Assembly: GCA_027257055.1 (NCBI GenBank)
Contig: JAPVLO010000885.1
Location: forward strand, 124,001 to 188,000
DNA from: Cephalopachus bancanus
Taxonomy: Eukaryota; Chordata; Mammalia; Primates; Tarsiidae
DNA: 64,000 nucleotides
Direction: 5' to 3'
Under the pieces are notes generated by a model, which saw nothing but the letters and a program-made list of their open reading frames with translations, had not been told where the DNA came from and made no database searches. The position numbers and the translations under genes were made by a program. Within the stretch, counting starts at the first letter, position 1. The number at the start of each line of letters is the position of its first letter. Below are positions 23,863-35,930 of this stretch, one piece after another.

Positions 23863-25699
23863 TTTTGTTTTTTAACCAGTAACTTCTCAAACATTGCTAC
23901 AAGAAGCTCACAACATTCCTGTTAATTCAAAATTCCTGAATCAAGTTATACATAGGACACAATCACCTACAAATTAACAGACTAAAAATTAAGCAGCAGA
24001 AGAGTAAATGTTTCTTTATCTCCTTATCTATGGCAGACTTGTCTGTATCTTTTTTCCATTACTGGTTTGTCTCTTTATCAGTTGTTTAAATGAAAATGTT
24101 GAGATGACCACAAGATCTAAAAGACTTTTGCCACAGTCAAAATACTTTAATATACATAGCTTATAAAGAAAATTAATTAAGAGAGGATAGAAATATCCTA
24201 TGCATGGATACATATTTTTGAAACTAATGAATAGCTGGTCTCACAATCATCAAGTAGAAATAAAAACCACTGTTGAACAAAACAAATGTTACAGATGTTG
24301 ACAAAAATACATAGCTTTTCTATGCATTTTCTGAGGCAAATGTGTTAGTTTTTTCCTATGCCTAAAATAGGTAGCACAGCCTATCTTAGAATATCAGCAG
24401 CACTGCTGCAAACACACACAGACTGTGGGAAAATCACATGAATCACATTTGTGCATAACAAGCTGGCAAGCTGTGACACACAAAAGCAAGAACGTGCTTG
24501 CTGAGTGTTCACTTTACTTGGTACTGTACTTCACAAAATGTTTTTCTAACACTCTTGATTTTTTGATTGCTGATGCAGCATCCTCCAGGCCTTCAAAAAA
24601 CGATTTGCAGCTAAAATGAGGAAGACATATTTTCAGAAAAATGAACACTTGGTGTTATGTTTTTCCATTTCCAAGAAGTAGCATTAAGAGGAGCTGAAGT
24701 GGGTGGGGGCAGAGGGTTGCAGAGATTCTGGAAGGTGGGAATACCATTTAGTATGATGTAGAATCAAGTTTGGTTTCCCAAATGGTTCTTGTTTCTAAGA
24801 GCATTTTTTTATAATAAAAAGTGAACATTGAATAGAAAATCTTACCCTTAAAATGCTTGAATGGAATATAAATTTTGTCAATATAATGTCAAATGGCTGA
24901 TATTTTGAGTTGTTCACCCTCATGATTGTTCTTTTACATACTTTGGTAGAATGTTCATTTGATATACATTTTTCTAATTAAAAAAAGAATAAGTAGGATT
25001 ATTATGAAGATAAGCTGTATTATTTTTATCTGCAGATAAAAATTCAAAGAAACAGAGAAGAAATGAATAAACTAACACTGACTTTGGATTCCCACAATTG
25101 CCAGTATATTTGAGGAAGGGAAGATATGAATGCTTCCAGTCTTTGAATCACCAGAGAAATATCATGCCGCCTTTCATATTATACTACCTCTGCCCCCTTC
25201 ATCTCCCACTCTCCCATCTCCTACACATAGGGTCTGCTCCAGAGGTATCTTGGCTCCGGGAAAGAGAAACACAGCTCCTTCCTAAATAAAAGGTTGGCAG
25301 CCTACCGATTTCCTCTTATGATAGGCCTCCTGCACCAGCCTGCTACTGCTATCAATTCCCTCAGTTCTCAAATTGATTCTTTCAGATTTCTTCAAATAAA
25401 ACAGGGCATAAGAGGCAGGAGAGAAACTGGGACAACTCTATATCTGCTAATGTGATCTCTCCAAACATAAGAAATTTGATCACACATGGTCTCACCAATA
25501 GAGAACTTAACTTGCATCTACATATGGAAGCTCTCCTTTTCAAGAGAGTTCATCCCTAACAACATCCTGAAACACACTTGCCTTTGCCAACAAGCATCTG
25601 GAAGAAGAAAGTTCAGAAGATTATCTTAGAAACTAGTACATTTTAAGCATCATTCTCAGCTAGGAAGATCACAAAGTAGAAAAATGAATTTGGTTTTAT
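23863..25699. other. Unassigned sequence
   Basis: No gene recognised and no confident repeat. A few short open frames (under 65 codons) have no recognisable motif. Confidence 0.4.
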
Positions 25700-25849
25700 G
25701 ACAGTTAGGATAGAATCCTGTTTCATTTACCTTCTCTCACTCTGACTCAGCCACACTGGCCTCTCTGCCCTTACTCTAACCTGGAGACCCTCTAGTGTTT
25801 CAGGGTCTTTGCACTACTGTTCGTTTGTCTCAGAAGTTCTTCCTCACGT
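25700..25849 (+). mobile_element. L2 LINE fossil, left half
   Basis: Plus-strand L2: TCAGCCACACTGGCCTCTCT, then TTTCAGGGTCTTTGCACTAC, which match the L2 segment around GCCTCAGGGCCTTTGCAC. It is cut at 25850 by the RPSA retrocopy and resumes at 27616. Confidence 0.8.
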
Positions 25850-25917
25850 ATCTCTCTTTCTTTTCTTTCTTGCTTTCTTTTTTAGAAACTGATGTTTGTT
25901 TTCTGTCAACCTTATCA

Positions 25918-26345
25918 TGGCAGGATTTTACAGAGAGAGACAGGACACTGGGCTACTTTGCCAGGAAGCAGTGTTTATTCATGTCAGCACCGGCTCAGCA
26001 GATTCACATCCAAATGCTGAGCCCCAAGTGCAGGGAAGCATTTGCCTTTTATATATTTTTAGCTCCTTTGTCCCCCTAATAAGGTTTACACATTAGTAAC
26101 ATACATTCTAATTGGGTATTTTACAGTTTAAGGTTGCAGCAGAGTTACACATGTGCACTGCAGATTGGGGGCTACATTCCTTTCTAATATAAATCTTGCT
26201 AAGAAAGCTCTTATCTTATGGTGTTAGAAGGACTCTTTCACTATTCTGGGAAAGCTTTTATCTTACTGTACTAAGAAGGCCCTTTCTCTATCCTGGGAAT
26301 GCCCTCATTTTATTAGGCTGGGGAATGGGGTTGCTCCCTGCCTCA
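25918..26345 (-). mobile_element. Solo LTR of an endogenous retrovirus in RPSA 3' UTR
   Basis: A 428-bp LTR on the minus strand, beginning TGAGGCAGGGAGCAACCCC and ending CCTGCCA, so it has TG...CA ends. It has a TATA box (TATATAAAAGGC, 26044-26055) and an AATAAA polyadenylation signal (25974-25979) about 70 bp downstream. The flanks are TTATCA and TTATTT. Parent RPSA mRNA, as I recall it, has six bases at this site, so a 6-bp target duplication with two mismatches is likely. Six-base duplications are typical of class II (beta-like) ERVs; class assignment is inference. No retroviral gene remains. Confidence 0.85.
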
Positions 26346-26409
26346 TTATTTCCATGTTGCTTAAGAGTCTATGGAAGAACAGCTTAAGATCACTCAGTGC
26401 TTGCCCCTA

Positions 26410-26574
<165 letters not shown>

Positions 26575-27018
26575 TCACTCATCCTGAAATTGTTCTTTGG
26601 TCACAGCTTTTTCAGCAGCAGCCTGCTTTCCCTTTTCAATCTCTTCGGGAGCTCTGTAGAAGCAGAGATCAGGCATAACCTCCCACAGGTGATCACGGGA
26701 GATGGTGCCACCATGAGCAGAACTTCCAGAGCCAGCATCCGTATCAGACCCACTGAGTGAGCTCTCTTGTTGCATGGGATGGCAACGTCCACATAGCGCA
26801 GAGAAGAGTCTGTGTTACACAGAGCAATGGTGGGCAGGTTAACATAAAATGTCCTAGGAACAGTAACCACCACCAGCCGATGGTGCTCCAGGAAGGCTGC
26901 CTGGATCTGCTTGGTGAAAGTTCCAGGAGTGAAGCGGCCAGCAATAGGAGTGACTCCAGTGGCAGCAACAAACTCCAGCACAGCCTATTGGCTAGTATTC
27001 CTGGAAGATATAACACTG

Positions 27019-27330
27019 ACATCAGCAGGGTTTTCTTTTTTCTCTTTCTTTCTTTTCTTTTTTGAGCTGGAATCTCACTCTGTCTCCCCCAGCATCAACC
27101 CACTAGGCTCTGGCGATCTTTCCATCTCAACCTTTCAAGTGGTCAAAACTACAGGTGCCCGTTACCATGCCCGGCTATTTTTTTTTTATTTATTATAGAG
27201 ACGAGGTCTTGCCAAGTTGCCCTGGCTGGTCTCGAACTCGTAAACTCAGGCAATCCACTCGCCTCAGCCTCCTAAAGTGCTGGAATTACAGGCTGAGCCA
27301 CCGAGCCTGGCCAACATCAACAGGGTTTTC
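27019..27330 (-). mobile_element. Alu SINE inside the RPSA pseudogene
   Basis: Minus-strand Alu, body 27036-27313, with target duplication ACATCAGCAGGGTTTTC (27019) and ACATCAACAGGGTTTTC (27314). It lacks about 25 bp near the right-arm GTGCAGTGGC segment. It interrupts the RPSA codons for ENPADVS, so it is younger than the retrocopy. Confidence 0.95.
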
Positions 27331-27331
27331 A

Positions 27332-27556
<225 letters not shown>

Positions 27557-27615
27557 TCAGAACAACACCATATGGACATCTATCTGGGTAGCTCAGAAAG
27601 GGATCTCTTTTTCTC

Positions 27616-27945
27616 ATCTTGCCTGTTCTCTAGTAAAGTGTCAACTCATTAGAGATGGCTTCTCTGGCCACCCTACTTAAATTGCAGACCCCATTCCTAG
27701 TTCCAACTCCTGTTCCCTGCTTTATCTTTCTTCATAACACTTATCATTATATATCTTATTTTTTTCTTTTTATTTTTCTTGTGCCAGTATATTATAAATC
27801 CTACGAGGGCAAGAACTTTTATCTATTTTTTTCATTGGTATGTCATCAGACCTAAAAAAGTAAGAACTCAAATATTCGTTGAATAAATGAAATAGTAAAT
27901 GAGTGAATAAATGAGTAAATGAATATTGGGCTAAAGAGCACTAGC
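27616..27945 (+). mobile_element. L2 LINE fossil, right half
   Basis: Resumes the L2 cut at 25849. GGCTTCTCTGGCCACCCTAC, CATAACACTTATCATTATAT, CGAGGGCAAGAACTTTTATC and the TTGAATAAATGAA terminal repeats (27880-27940) are the L2 3' end. Confidence 0.85.
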
Positions 27946-29190
27946 TATAAACTGCTGCTCTAAGTGTCCTGTACAAATAAAAATAATCAAATTGTTCTAC
28001 AAATGATTCCCTATCATCTTCAATTTAATCTTACTCTGACTTACAGGCAGTATCACATGTTTTTTGTAAGGCAATCATTTAAGTCATTCATTGACATCTT
28101 ATTTGTCAATGACATCATGAGCACTGAAGTCTTTCCAAATATATGCTAGTAAGTTAGCTAGATGTTGAAATGCTGATGGATTCAGCAAGCCCTAATCGTG
28201 GCTATTGTGTTGTTTCATACCACCACTATACATTAATGGGTTTCCTGTCATTCTTTTTTGATGCCATTAGATTTGCTGTCTGCCACAGCAGTAACAGACA
28301 GTTCTGGAGCAGATGTTCCCGAAGTATCATTGATAACAGTGTCACAAAGAATGTGCAGAGTCAAAGGCCAACAAGCTTGACTGATGAGGAGGAGGTTTGG
28401 GCAGCTGATATATTGCCTCGGTGAGGGAGATTTTATACTTCCTATGCCTCAACAGCTTCTGGAATCATCCAGTCATTTTTAAACAGAAGCCACAGCTATG
28501 CAACAGTACCTGGTCTCTTGATTTTTGCCACTTTGAAATCATTTATCATTCTCCAATTTAGCTATCTTTGCATTATTTAGCTGCATGGCTGCTAAATTTG
28601 TGTCCTCCTACATACTGCTTATTAAAGTTGCTTCTCAGCACCTGTGGTTTATGGTGCAGAAATCTGACTTACAGTATCACCTGACTAGGCTTCTTTTGCC
28701 ATTCTGTGTGCCATCAAGTTAGACTATTAGGAGAAATTTTAAATAGAGCACACTTAACTTCTCAAAATAACCAAATCCCTGCCCCCCCCACAAACTCTAT
28801 TGCATCATTATGAAATACATTATGAAATTGCATCAGTATGTTGTCTTTTGTATTTATAATTGTTATTGAGGAGTATCAACATACTTATAATTTCTTATAA
28901 TCATAGACCATATGAAAGATTAAGGGTCATCCATTTTAATGAACTTTTTTCAGTCAAGAAAATCAACGTCCCCAAAAGAGAAGTTTTTTGTACAAGATCA
29001 CAAAGCATTTAACTACCTACATGAATAAAGTTCTATAGTAGTGTCTGTACAAACCTGGTCTCCGGGTCTCGTTATCTAAAAACTGGATGCGTGATATCAG
29101 AAGATAAAGATAAAAATACATGTAAAATTTTTCTCTGTAATTCCAATTTCCTTTACTGTTCTAAAACATACTTATAAAAATATTAAGTTG
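27946..29190. other. Unassigned sequence
   Basis: No confident gene. An open frame at 28170-28424 (84 codons) has no motif I recognise. The segment at 28759-28812 resembles 29822-29878 (see findings). Confidence 0.4.
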
Positions 29191-29194
29191 AGAG

Positions 29195-30440
29195 AATTTC
29201 ATTCAGTCAACCACTATAGATTATGTATCTACATTGTGCTGGGGACTATGCTGTGGTGCTGCAGATATGACAGTTATCAAAAGAGACATAATTCCTGCCA
29301 TCAAAGAGCTTGCAATATAGTGGGGAAGACAGATGAGTAAATAGATATAATTACAGTGAAGCATAATAAGTGGCAATATAGGGAAAAAAAGCCAGCTACA
29401 GGAGCACAGAAGAGCAGTACATGACCTAGACTGTGATGGCAGTGAGGGTAAGGAAAAACTCTCTAGAAGAAGTATTTTAAGTTCAGGTATGAACAACTGA
29501 GTAGCAGCTGGTGGGATGAAAAGTGGGTGGAGGGTACTGTAGGCAGAGGAAGAGGAGATCATGAGTGAAGTCCTTGAGGTGAGACAATGTATGACATGTT
29601 AGCAGATGGAAAGGAAACTCAGTATGCCTGGAAAATAGAGGGCCAATAGATTAAGGCAAGAGATGCAACTCAAGATATAGAAAATATAGTATGAATTCTA
29701 CAAAGGAACCACAACTTTATTCTAAGACTAATGAAAAACTTTCAAGCAGAGGAGTAGCATAATAAAATGTCTGGTTAAATAAAGTGACTCTACAAAAAAA
29801 AAGGATTCAAGAGCATTCATAGCTTTTCAAAATAGTCAAACCCCTGCCCCTTCCCCACAAAACTATATTATTATAGTTATTAGTATTATTTAAGTGTGAA
29901 TAAATACTGGAGTCAGAAAGAACAGTTAAGACACTTGTGCAGTAATATAGAGAAGAATCCCGGTGACCTGAACTCGAGTAGTGGTAGTAGAGGTGGTGAG
30001 AAATGAATGAAGTCAACAGGGAATTCAGCAGATAGATCCAACAAAACTTGGCTACTAATTTGATGTATTAGAAGAAGAAATGGAGAAATAAAAAATACAA
30101 AAAGAAGAAATGGAGAAATTATATATAACCTCCAGCTTTCTAACTTAACAAACTAGGTGGATAATAGTGTCATTCATTGAGACAGAAAACACTGAGGAGC
30201 AGATTTAAATGTGGAAGGAAAAACAAAAAGATCAATGTTAGACACAATATATTAAAGGTGCTTTCAGAACATTCATGTAAAGTTGTACAGTAGGCCATTG
30301 GACATACACGTCCAAAGAGAAAAGATTTGGGCTACAGATGGAGTTTAAGAGTCATAAGAACATGCATGTTAATTGCAACAATGAAAGATGATCATCTTGT
30401 GAGAGAATATAAATTAGTAGTGAAAAGAATGAAGAAAATA
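29195..30440 (-). mobile_element. Long L2 LINE fossil
   Basis: Reverse-complement L2 over about 1.2 kb. Landmarks: CTACATTGTGCTGGGGACTA and CATCAAAGAGCTTGCAATAT near the left (3') end; then TTTCAAGCAGAGGAGTAGCA; then GAACATTCATGTAAAGTTG, GTACAGTAGGCCATTGGACA and ACAGATGGAGTTTAAGAGTC. The order agrees with the antisense L2 frame. A short purine repeat at 30070-30118 holds AGAAGAAATGGAGAAAT twice. Confidence 0.8.
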
Positions 30441-30446
30441 ACACTG

Positions 30447-30963
30447 TAGACCAGGCAGATCCAACCTGTGGCCCACGGGCTGCATGCAACCCAGGACAGC
30501 TAGCAATGTGGCCCCACAAAATCTTTTAACATTATGTGTTTTTTAGCCTTTATTTTCTTTGTGACCCTCTATATAGTTCCATTTTTGTAGTTCACAATCA
30601 CACCTTATTCATGACATTGCTTTTTGGAAGCACATACATTGTGAGTAGCTCTTTTCATTTCTGAAGCACACAAAAAGCAAATATTTCTGACAAACACCTT
30701 GAGAAATCACTAAGAATTGTGACCACTTCAGTTGAACCATTGATAGATTAGTTTTACAAAAGCAAAATCAAATTTTCTACTAGCTTTATGTTGTTCCCTT
30801 ATTTCTAAATAATAAAAATAACAAACATAAATCTTATTACATATATACACTAACTGTGTTCTATAGTTTATGTGTGGCCCAAGACAATGCCTCTTTATAT
30901 GGCCCAGGAAAGCCAAAAGGTTACTTGATGCAGCCCAGGGAAGCCAAAAGGTTAGACACCACT
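30447..30963. mobile_element. hAT-Charlie DNA transposon fossil
   Basis: Ends are inverted: left AACCTGTGGCCCACGGGCTG, right a CCCAGGAAAGCCAAAAGGTT-type end followed by AGACACCAC. The terminal phrase about GGCCC and AAAAGGTT is characteristic of Charlie-group hAT elements. Near the right end the segment CAGGAAAGCCAAAAGGTTA is repeated (CAGGGAAGCCAAAAGGTTA), giving a doubled terminus. It carries no transposase frame. Confidence 0.75.
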
Positions 30964-31074
30964 TCTGTAGACTATTACCATTGAAGTAATAAACAGAGGA
31001 AGAAGAGTCAGATAATGGCCCTGGGAATGAATAAACACAGAAGTCTGAGATATTCATTTTCTTGGAAAGCAAAG

Positions 31075-31403
31075 GAAGAATAATTTTCTTTCTTCTTCTT
31101 CTTCTTCTTCTTTTTTTTGAATTGGAGTCTCTGTCACCCAGACTGGAGTGCAGTGGCCTCTCCCGGCCACCGCAGCCTCGACCTGCTGGGCTCCGGCAAT
31201 CCTTCCGCCTCAGCCTTCCAAGTAGCTGGAACTACAGGCATGCGCTACCACGCCCGGCTGATTTTTTGATTTATTGTAGAGATGAGGTCTCGCTGCCCAG
31301 GCGGGTCTCGAACCCACGGGCTCAGGCAATCCACTCACCTCAGCCTCCCAAAGGCGTGGGATTACAGGCTGAGCCACCGAGCCCAGCTGGAAGAATAATT
31401 TTC
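31075..31403 (-). mobile_element. Young Alu SINE with perfect duplication
   Basis: Minus-strand Alu with a CTT-repeat tail (31090-31120) and a body to 31388. The target duplication GGAAGAATAATTTTC (31075-31089 and 31389-31403) is exact. Many CpGs remain (TCCCGGCCACCGCAGCC, ACCACGCCCGGC). It shares the subfamily marks of the copies at 5418 and 32205. Confidence 0.97.
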
Positions 31404-31554
31404 ATAAAGCACTGGTTGAAAAACTGAATCTTATATGCTGTTGAGCAACCAAGTGAAATAAAAATATTAAAATATCTACCAGATTTAGCAACATGATTAT
31501 TAGCATTTTTAAGAAGAGCAGTTTTAATGACGGTGGGGTATAGGACAGATTGAT

Positions 31555-32760
31555 GTTCATTTATTCTTTTATTTAACAAATATATTTATTGAGAGCCTAT
31601 CTGTAGCCTGGCATTGTTCAATGTTGCAGATGCAATGGTAAGCACAAACATCATTCTCACTTTCATGGAGCTTGCAATCTAGTAAGCAAGATAGATATTA
31701 ATAAGGCAGCCATGTAAATAAATACTAACTTCCAGCTGTGATGAGGAAAAGTGTTATGTATGAGTACATATGAAGTAGGAGACTATGACCTGGAAGTTTT
31801 CTTTGTGGCAATGACATATGAACTAAAAATTAACGGCTCTGTATAAGTCAATGACACATAAAAGAGTGCAGATACTGTGGTAAATAAGGTTCCAGATGGA
31901 GAGAGATCATCTACAAAGACTTGGGACAGGAAAAAACATGGCATATCATGGAATTTAAAAATGTGCACCTGAGGTAGAGAATAAGGGGGAGCTTGGTAAG
32001 AAACAGGGCTAAGAGAAGTAGGACAGGCTCAGCTCAGGCACAGTCTTGTTTGTTAAACTAAAGGTTTGGTTTTGATCTGATAATCAGTGGGAAGCTATTA
32101 AGAAGATACAAGTACATGCATCTCTCTTAGGGAGGGAAAGAGGCTAATATTATATTTGCAATAGAAAAGGTCATTCCGGCTTTGGTTGGTAAAAACAATT
32201 TGAAGCCGGGCTCGGTGGCTCAGCCTGTAATCCCGCGCCTTTGGGAGGCTGAGGTGAGTGGATTTCCTGAGCCCGCGGGTTCGAGACCCGCCTGGGCAGC
32301 GAGACCTCATCTCTACAATAAATCAAAAAATCAGCTGGGCCTGGTAGCGCATGCCTGTAATTACGGCTACTTGGAAGTCTGAGGCGGAAGGATCGCGGGA
32401 GCCCAGCAGGCCAAGGCTGCGGTGGCCGGGAGCAGCCACTGCACTCCAGTCTGGGCGACAGAGTGAGACTCCAACTCAAAAGAAAAAAAAAAACAATTTG
32501 AAAGAGAGGCAGAGTAGATGCAGATAGACTAGGTAAAATCCAGATCTGCAGTAGTTCAGGCAAGAGATAACAATGGTTTGAAATAAAACAGTACAAAAGG
32601 AAAGAACTAAAGGGACTTAAAAGTTATTTAGGTGATAAAATTGACAATACTTTCTGACTGATCAGATATGGGCATGACGCAGAGGGAGGTGTCAAAAACA
32701 AGCAAACAAAACACTTCCCAAGTTTCTGTTTTGAGCAGTTAAGACAACTGCAACATACCA
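31555..32760 (-). mobile_element. L2 LINE fossil interrupted by an Alu
   Basis: Reverse-complement L2. ATTTATTGAGAGCCTATCTG and TCATGGAGCTTGCAATCTAG are at the left. After the Alu at 32205 it resumes with GCAGTAGTTCAGGCAAGAGA (32550), then an AGTTTCTGTTTTGAGCAGTT stretch (32720), the antisense L2 segment after GATGACTCCCAGGTTTC. No frame. Confidence 0.8.
32191..32502 (+). mobile_element. Young Alu SINE with perfect duplication
   Basis: Plus-strand Alu from 32205 (GCCGGGCTCGGTGGCTCAGC) to CCAACTC and an A tail. AAAAACAATTTGAA flanks both ends (32191-32204 and 32489-32502). CpGs are well kept, consistent with recent insertion into the L2. Confidence 0.97.
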
Positions 32761-32796
32761 TCTGAAAATTTTGGCTAGGAAAAAATTGGAGAATAT

Positions 32797-33127
32797 CCTA
32801 GTCTGTTTTCTGCTGCTATAAAATACCACAGATTGGGCAATTTATAAGGAAATCTTTTTAGCTCATGATTGTGGAGGCTAGAACATCCAAGAGCATGGTG
32901 CTGGCACCTGGCAAGGGCCATCCCATGGCAGAAGGCATCACATTGTGATAGAGTATGTGAGATAGAAAGAAAATAGCATAATAACTAACCCACTCCTACA
33001 GATCATGGCATTAATCCATTCATGAAGACAAAGCCCTCATGACCTAATCACCTCTTAAAGGTCCCACTTCTTGATATCATCACAATGGCAATTAAATTTT
33101 AACATGAGAGAACATTCAAACCATAGC
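32797..33127 (-). mobile_element. MaLR LTR (MST/MLT type), solo
   Basis: On the minus strand it begins TGCTATGGTTTGAATGTTCT (33126 downward) and ends with the antisense form of TAGTCTGTTTTCTGCTGCTA, the usual two ends of MaLR LTRs. TTCATGAATGGATTAATGCC is in between. Solo; no internal sequence seen. Confidence 0.85.
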
Positions 33128-34233
33128 AAGGAGAGAAGGAGTAGAGAGGGATAAACATGAGGTTAATAAATATTTTTTTCTATTTGCTTTTTTATTTTTT
33201 CAGATGGTTAAGATTTAAGTATGATAAAATGTTGATGAGAAGGACCTAGAAAGAAGAAAGAAAAGTTCAGATACAGGAAAGAGAAGGATCAATCAAAGAA
33301 CACTTTCTCTGAAAATGCAGAAGAAAATAGATTCTAGAGCACTTAGGGAAGAAGGAAATAACAGATGATGATATAGGTAAGTTATAGAGCTGGTGATGGA
33401 ATGATGAGAATGTCACATTCCAATGGCTGATATTTTCTTGGTGATCTCATCTGCTGAAAATGAAATGGTATGTGATGGTGTTGAAGTCTGCCACAGCAGT
33501 ATTTATGCTGATGAAACGTTAAAAACAATAAAAATACCATAGGGAATTGGTAAAATAAATTATGATACATGTCGATATGTTCTAGGATATAAGATTTAAA
33601 AATCATATTGAGGAAGTGTATTTTATTTTAGATCAAGAACTGTCCATTATATATTTTAAATGAAAATAATAGTTTACAAAGAGTATGCATGATATACTCA
33701 CAACTAACAAAATAGACATTGAATATATATATAAAGTGGAAAAGACTAGAAAGTTATGTACCAAAATGTTAATTGCATATATTACATATATAGATATATT
33801 GTGTATATTATGTATATCATATATATGTAGAAGGACAAGAGGTGATTTACATTTCATCTCTGCACTTTTCTAGATTTTACTAATATTCTAAATAAACATG
33901 AGTAGATATATGCATATCTGTGTGTACATTATTAGAAATAAATACATATTTTATAAATAAAAATAAGCTATTTTATTGAATAATAATTTATTATATCATC
34001 ATCATATTTTATATAACTTTTATAGTTCATTTATAATTTCCTTGCTGCAGTCCTAGCACCTCACTCATTGTAGATGCTCCATAATTATTATTAAGATGAT
34101 ATAAGTTAATGATTTAACTTTATTTCAAAATAATAGCATAATTTATTTCACAGCTTAGTATAGAAAGTATAAAAAATAGTTGTAGAAGTATATTTTCATT
34201 GAAAAAATATGAAGCTGAATTATATGTTAATAG
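33128..34233. other. Unassigned AT-rich sequence
   Basis: Includes an ATATAT-rich stretch (33720-33835). No gene or confident repeat. Confidence 0.4.
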
Positions 34234-34533
34234 GTAGGCTGGGCACAGTGGCACACGCCTGGAATCTCAGCACTTTAGGAGGGAGAGGCAGAAGGATTGC
34301 TTGAGCCCAGTAGTTCTAGACCAACCTGGGCAATATAGCGAGACCTTGTCTCTACAAAAAAGTGGAAAAAAAAAATTAGTCTGGCATGGTGGTGGGTGCC
34401 TGGTAGTCCCAATTATTCAGGAGGTTGAGGTAGAAGGATGACCTAAGAATAGGAGGTCAAAGACTGCAGAGAGTTGTGATTGTGCCACTGCACTCCAGCC
34501 TGGACTAAAGTGAGAACTTGACTCAAAAAAAAA
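34234..34533 (+). mobile_element. AluJ-like SINE
   Basis: Plus-strand dimeric Alu of the older type: GGCTGGGCACAGTGGCACAC, GACCTTGTCTCTACAAAAAA, AGTTGTGATTGTGCCACTGC, with no ATAAATCAAAAAATTAGC centre. It is more diverged than the derived Alus, as expected for the ancestral AluJ. Confidence 0.92.
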
Positions 34534-34559
34534 TTGGTACAATGATTTTAAGCTCTTAG

Positions 34560-34745
34560 TACATGTTTGACATTATGATTAGTGCTTAACCTTAAGAGGA
34601 ATTCTGTGAGCAATTCCATACTAATATTATTGCCATTTACTGATGAGATAAGCGAGTCCCTAAGAGGTCATTGTGTCAAAATTATTCCCTGGGAAGTGGC
34701 AGAATCAGGTTTGGAACTCAGGTCTTTCTGACTCTAGAGGCATTT
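34560..34745 (-). mobile_element. MIR SINE fossil
   Basis: Reverse-complement MIR: ATTGCCATTTACTGATGAGA, GGAAGTGGCAGAATCAGGTT and TGGAACTCAGGTCTTTCTGA, in the order expected. Confidence 0.8.
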
Positions 34746-35930
34746 TGCTATAATCATAGGAAGAACTAAACAGCTTTTGTCAGGCTGTCGCAGAAACCTA
34801 TACCTCTTCTGCCAAATAGCACAATTTTAATTGAAACAAAACATCAAAAGAACTAATAAAAGGAAAAATTCTACTTTTTATTAATAAGTAAGTACCATTT
34901 GTTACACAAAAGATATTTGGACAGTTTTTCTGTCAGGAAAATTAATATTGCCAATGCTACAGAAACAATCACAAGCCCTGTCTCATTCCTTAAATAATTA
35001 GCAATAGTTAAAAAGGTTTTTAAAAGACAAAAATAAAAATTAAGTGAAAATTGAAAATGACACAAATGGCACTTTTTTGCCGAAAAAACTTTCAACAGCT
35101 GTAGATTTAGTCTAAGAACATTTGCTAATTGTGCTATTTCAGCCATTACCATCACTAGCTTTTATTCACATGTAGGATCAAGAGAACTAAACAAGCTGAG
35201 AACAATTTTTTTTTTCTACACATAAGCAAAACCATAATCCCATTCTCGTAATCTATCACCTACTCATACTTCCAACAAACATTTATTTTATGCTTATTTT
35301 CAGGACTACCAAACAGGATATTATTCTGACACAACATGACTAAAGTGATAACAACTCTGAGTTGCTAAAGTGAAAGAGTAATCTTTATCATCAAGACACT
35401 GGTGAGAATATTGTTTTAAGTAATACTTCTATATCCTCTCCCCCACATCAACTAAAGAGCCAAATAAGCAATTAAGAAAGAAGTGAAATATATGTTTCAG
35501 CAGCAAGTGGCAACAAATAACGTCTTACTGTTAGATATTCCAAGCTGGTAATACTTGAAAGGGTATGATTATTTGTTTTAATTTATTTGTTTTGCTGAAA
35601 TTTTTTCCTGAACCCTGTAAAACAGTAATAAAAATATTTTACATCTTTCTCTTTTCAGCTGAGAAGCTCAAAGGATTTGCAAAATTGAATCATCAATACA
35701 ACCTCTATAAAAGCAGAAAAATGAGAAAAAAATCTATCATATTAAAACTGAACTCATGCAATAGTTAAGAAGTAGTTTGAACATTTTCTGTTGTAAGATA
35801 ACACATCAAAATGTGCTGCATTTTACCTATGATAATTATTTCAAATGATTTATTTAGTAAATAGGGAAATTAAAATATAACTATTTTGGTTGACTTTGCT
35901 GGACATTTGATGTAGGATAAACCACCAACG
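34746..35930. other. Unassigned sequence
   Basis: No recognised gene or repeat. A 94-codon minus-strand open frame at 34871-35155 is hydrophobic near the end but has no recognisable family. Confidence 0.4.

Noticed and set aside
26601..26981. 126-codon minus-strand frame as an intact ribosomal-protein gene
   Set aside because: It matches only the middle of RPSA, lacks about ten codons, loses frame, has no ATG at the true start and is split by an LTR and an Alu.
28170..28424. 84-codon frame with Cys and acidic tail
   Set aside because: No family recognised; unsupported by context.
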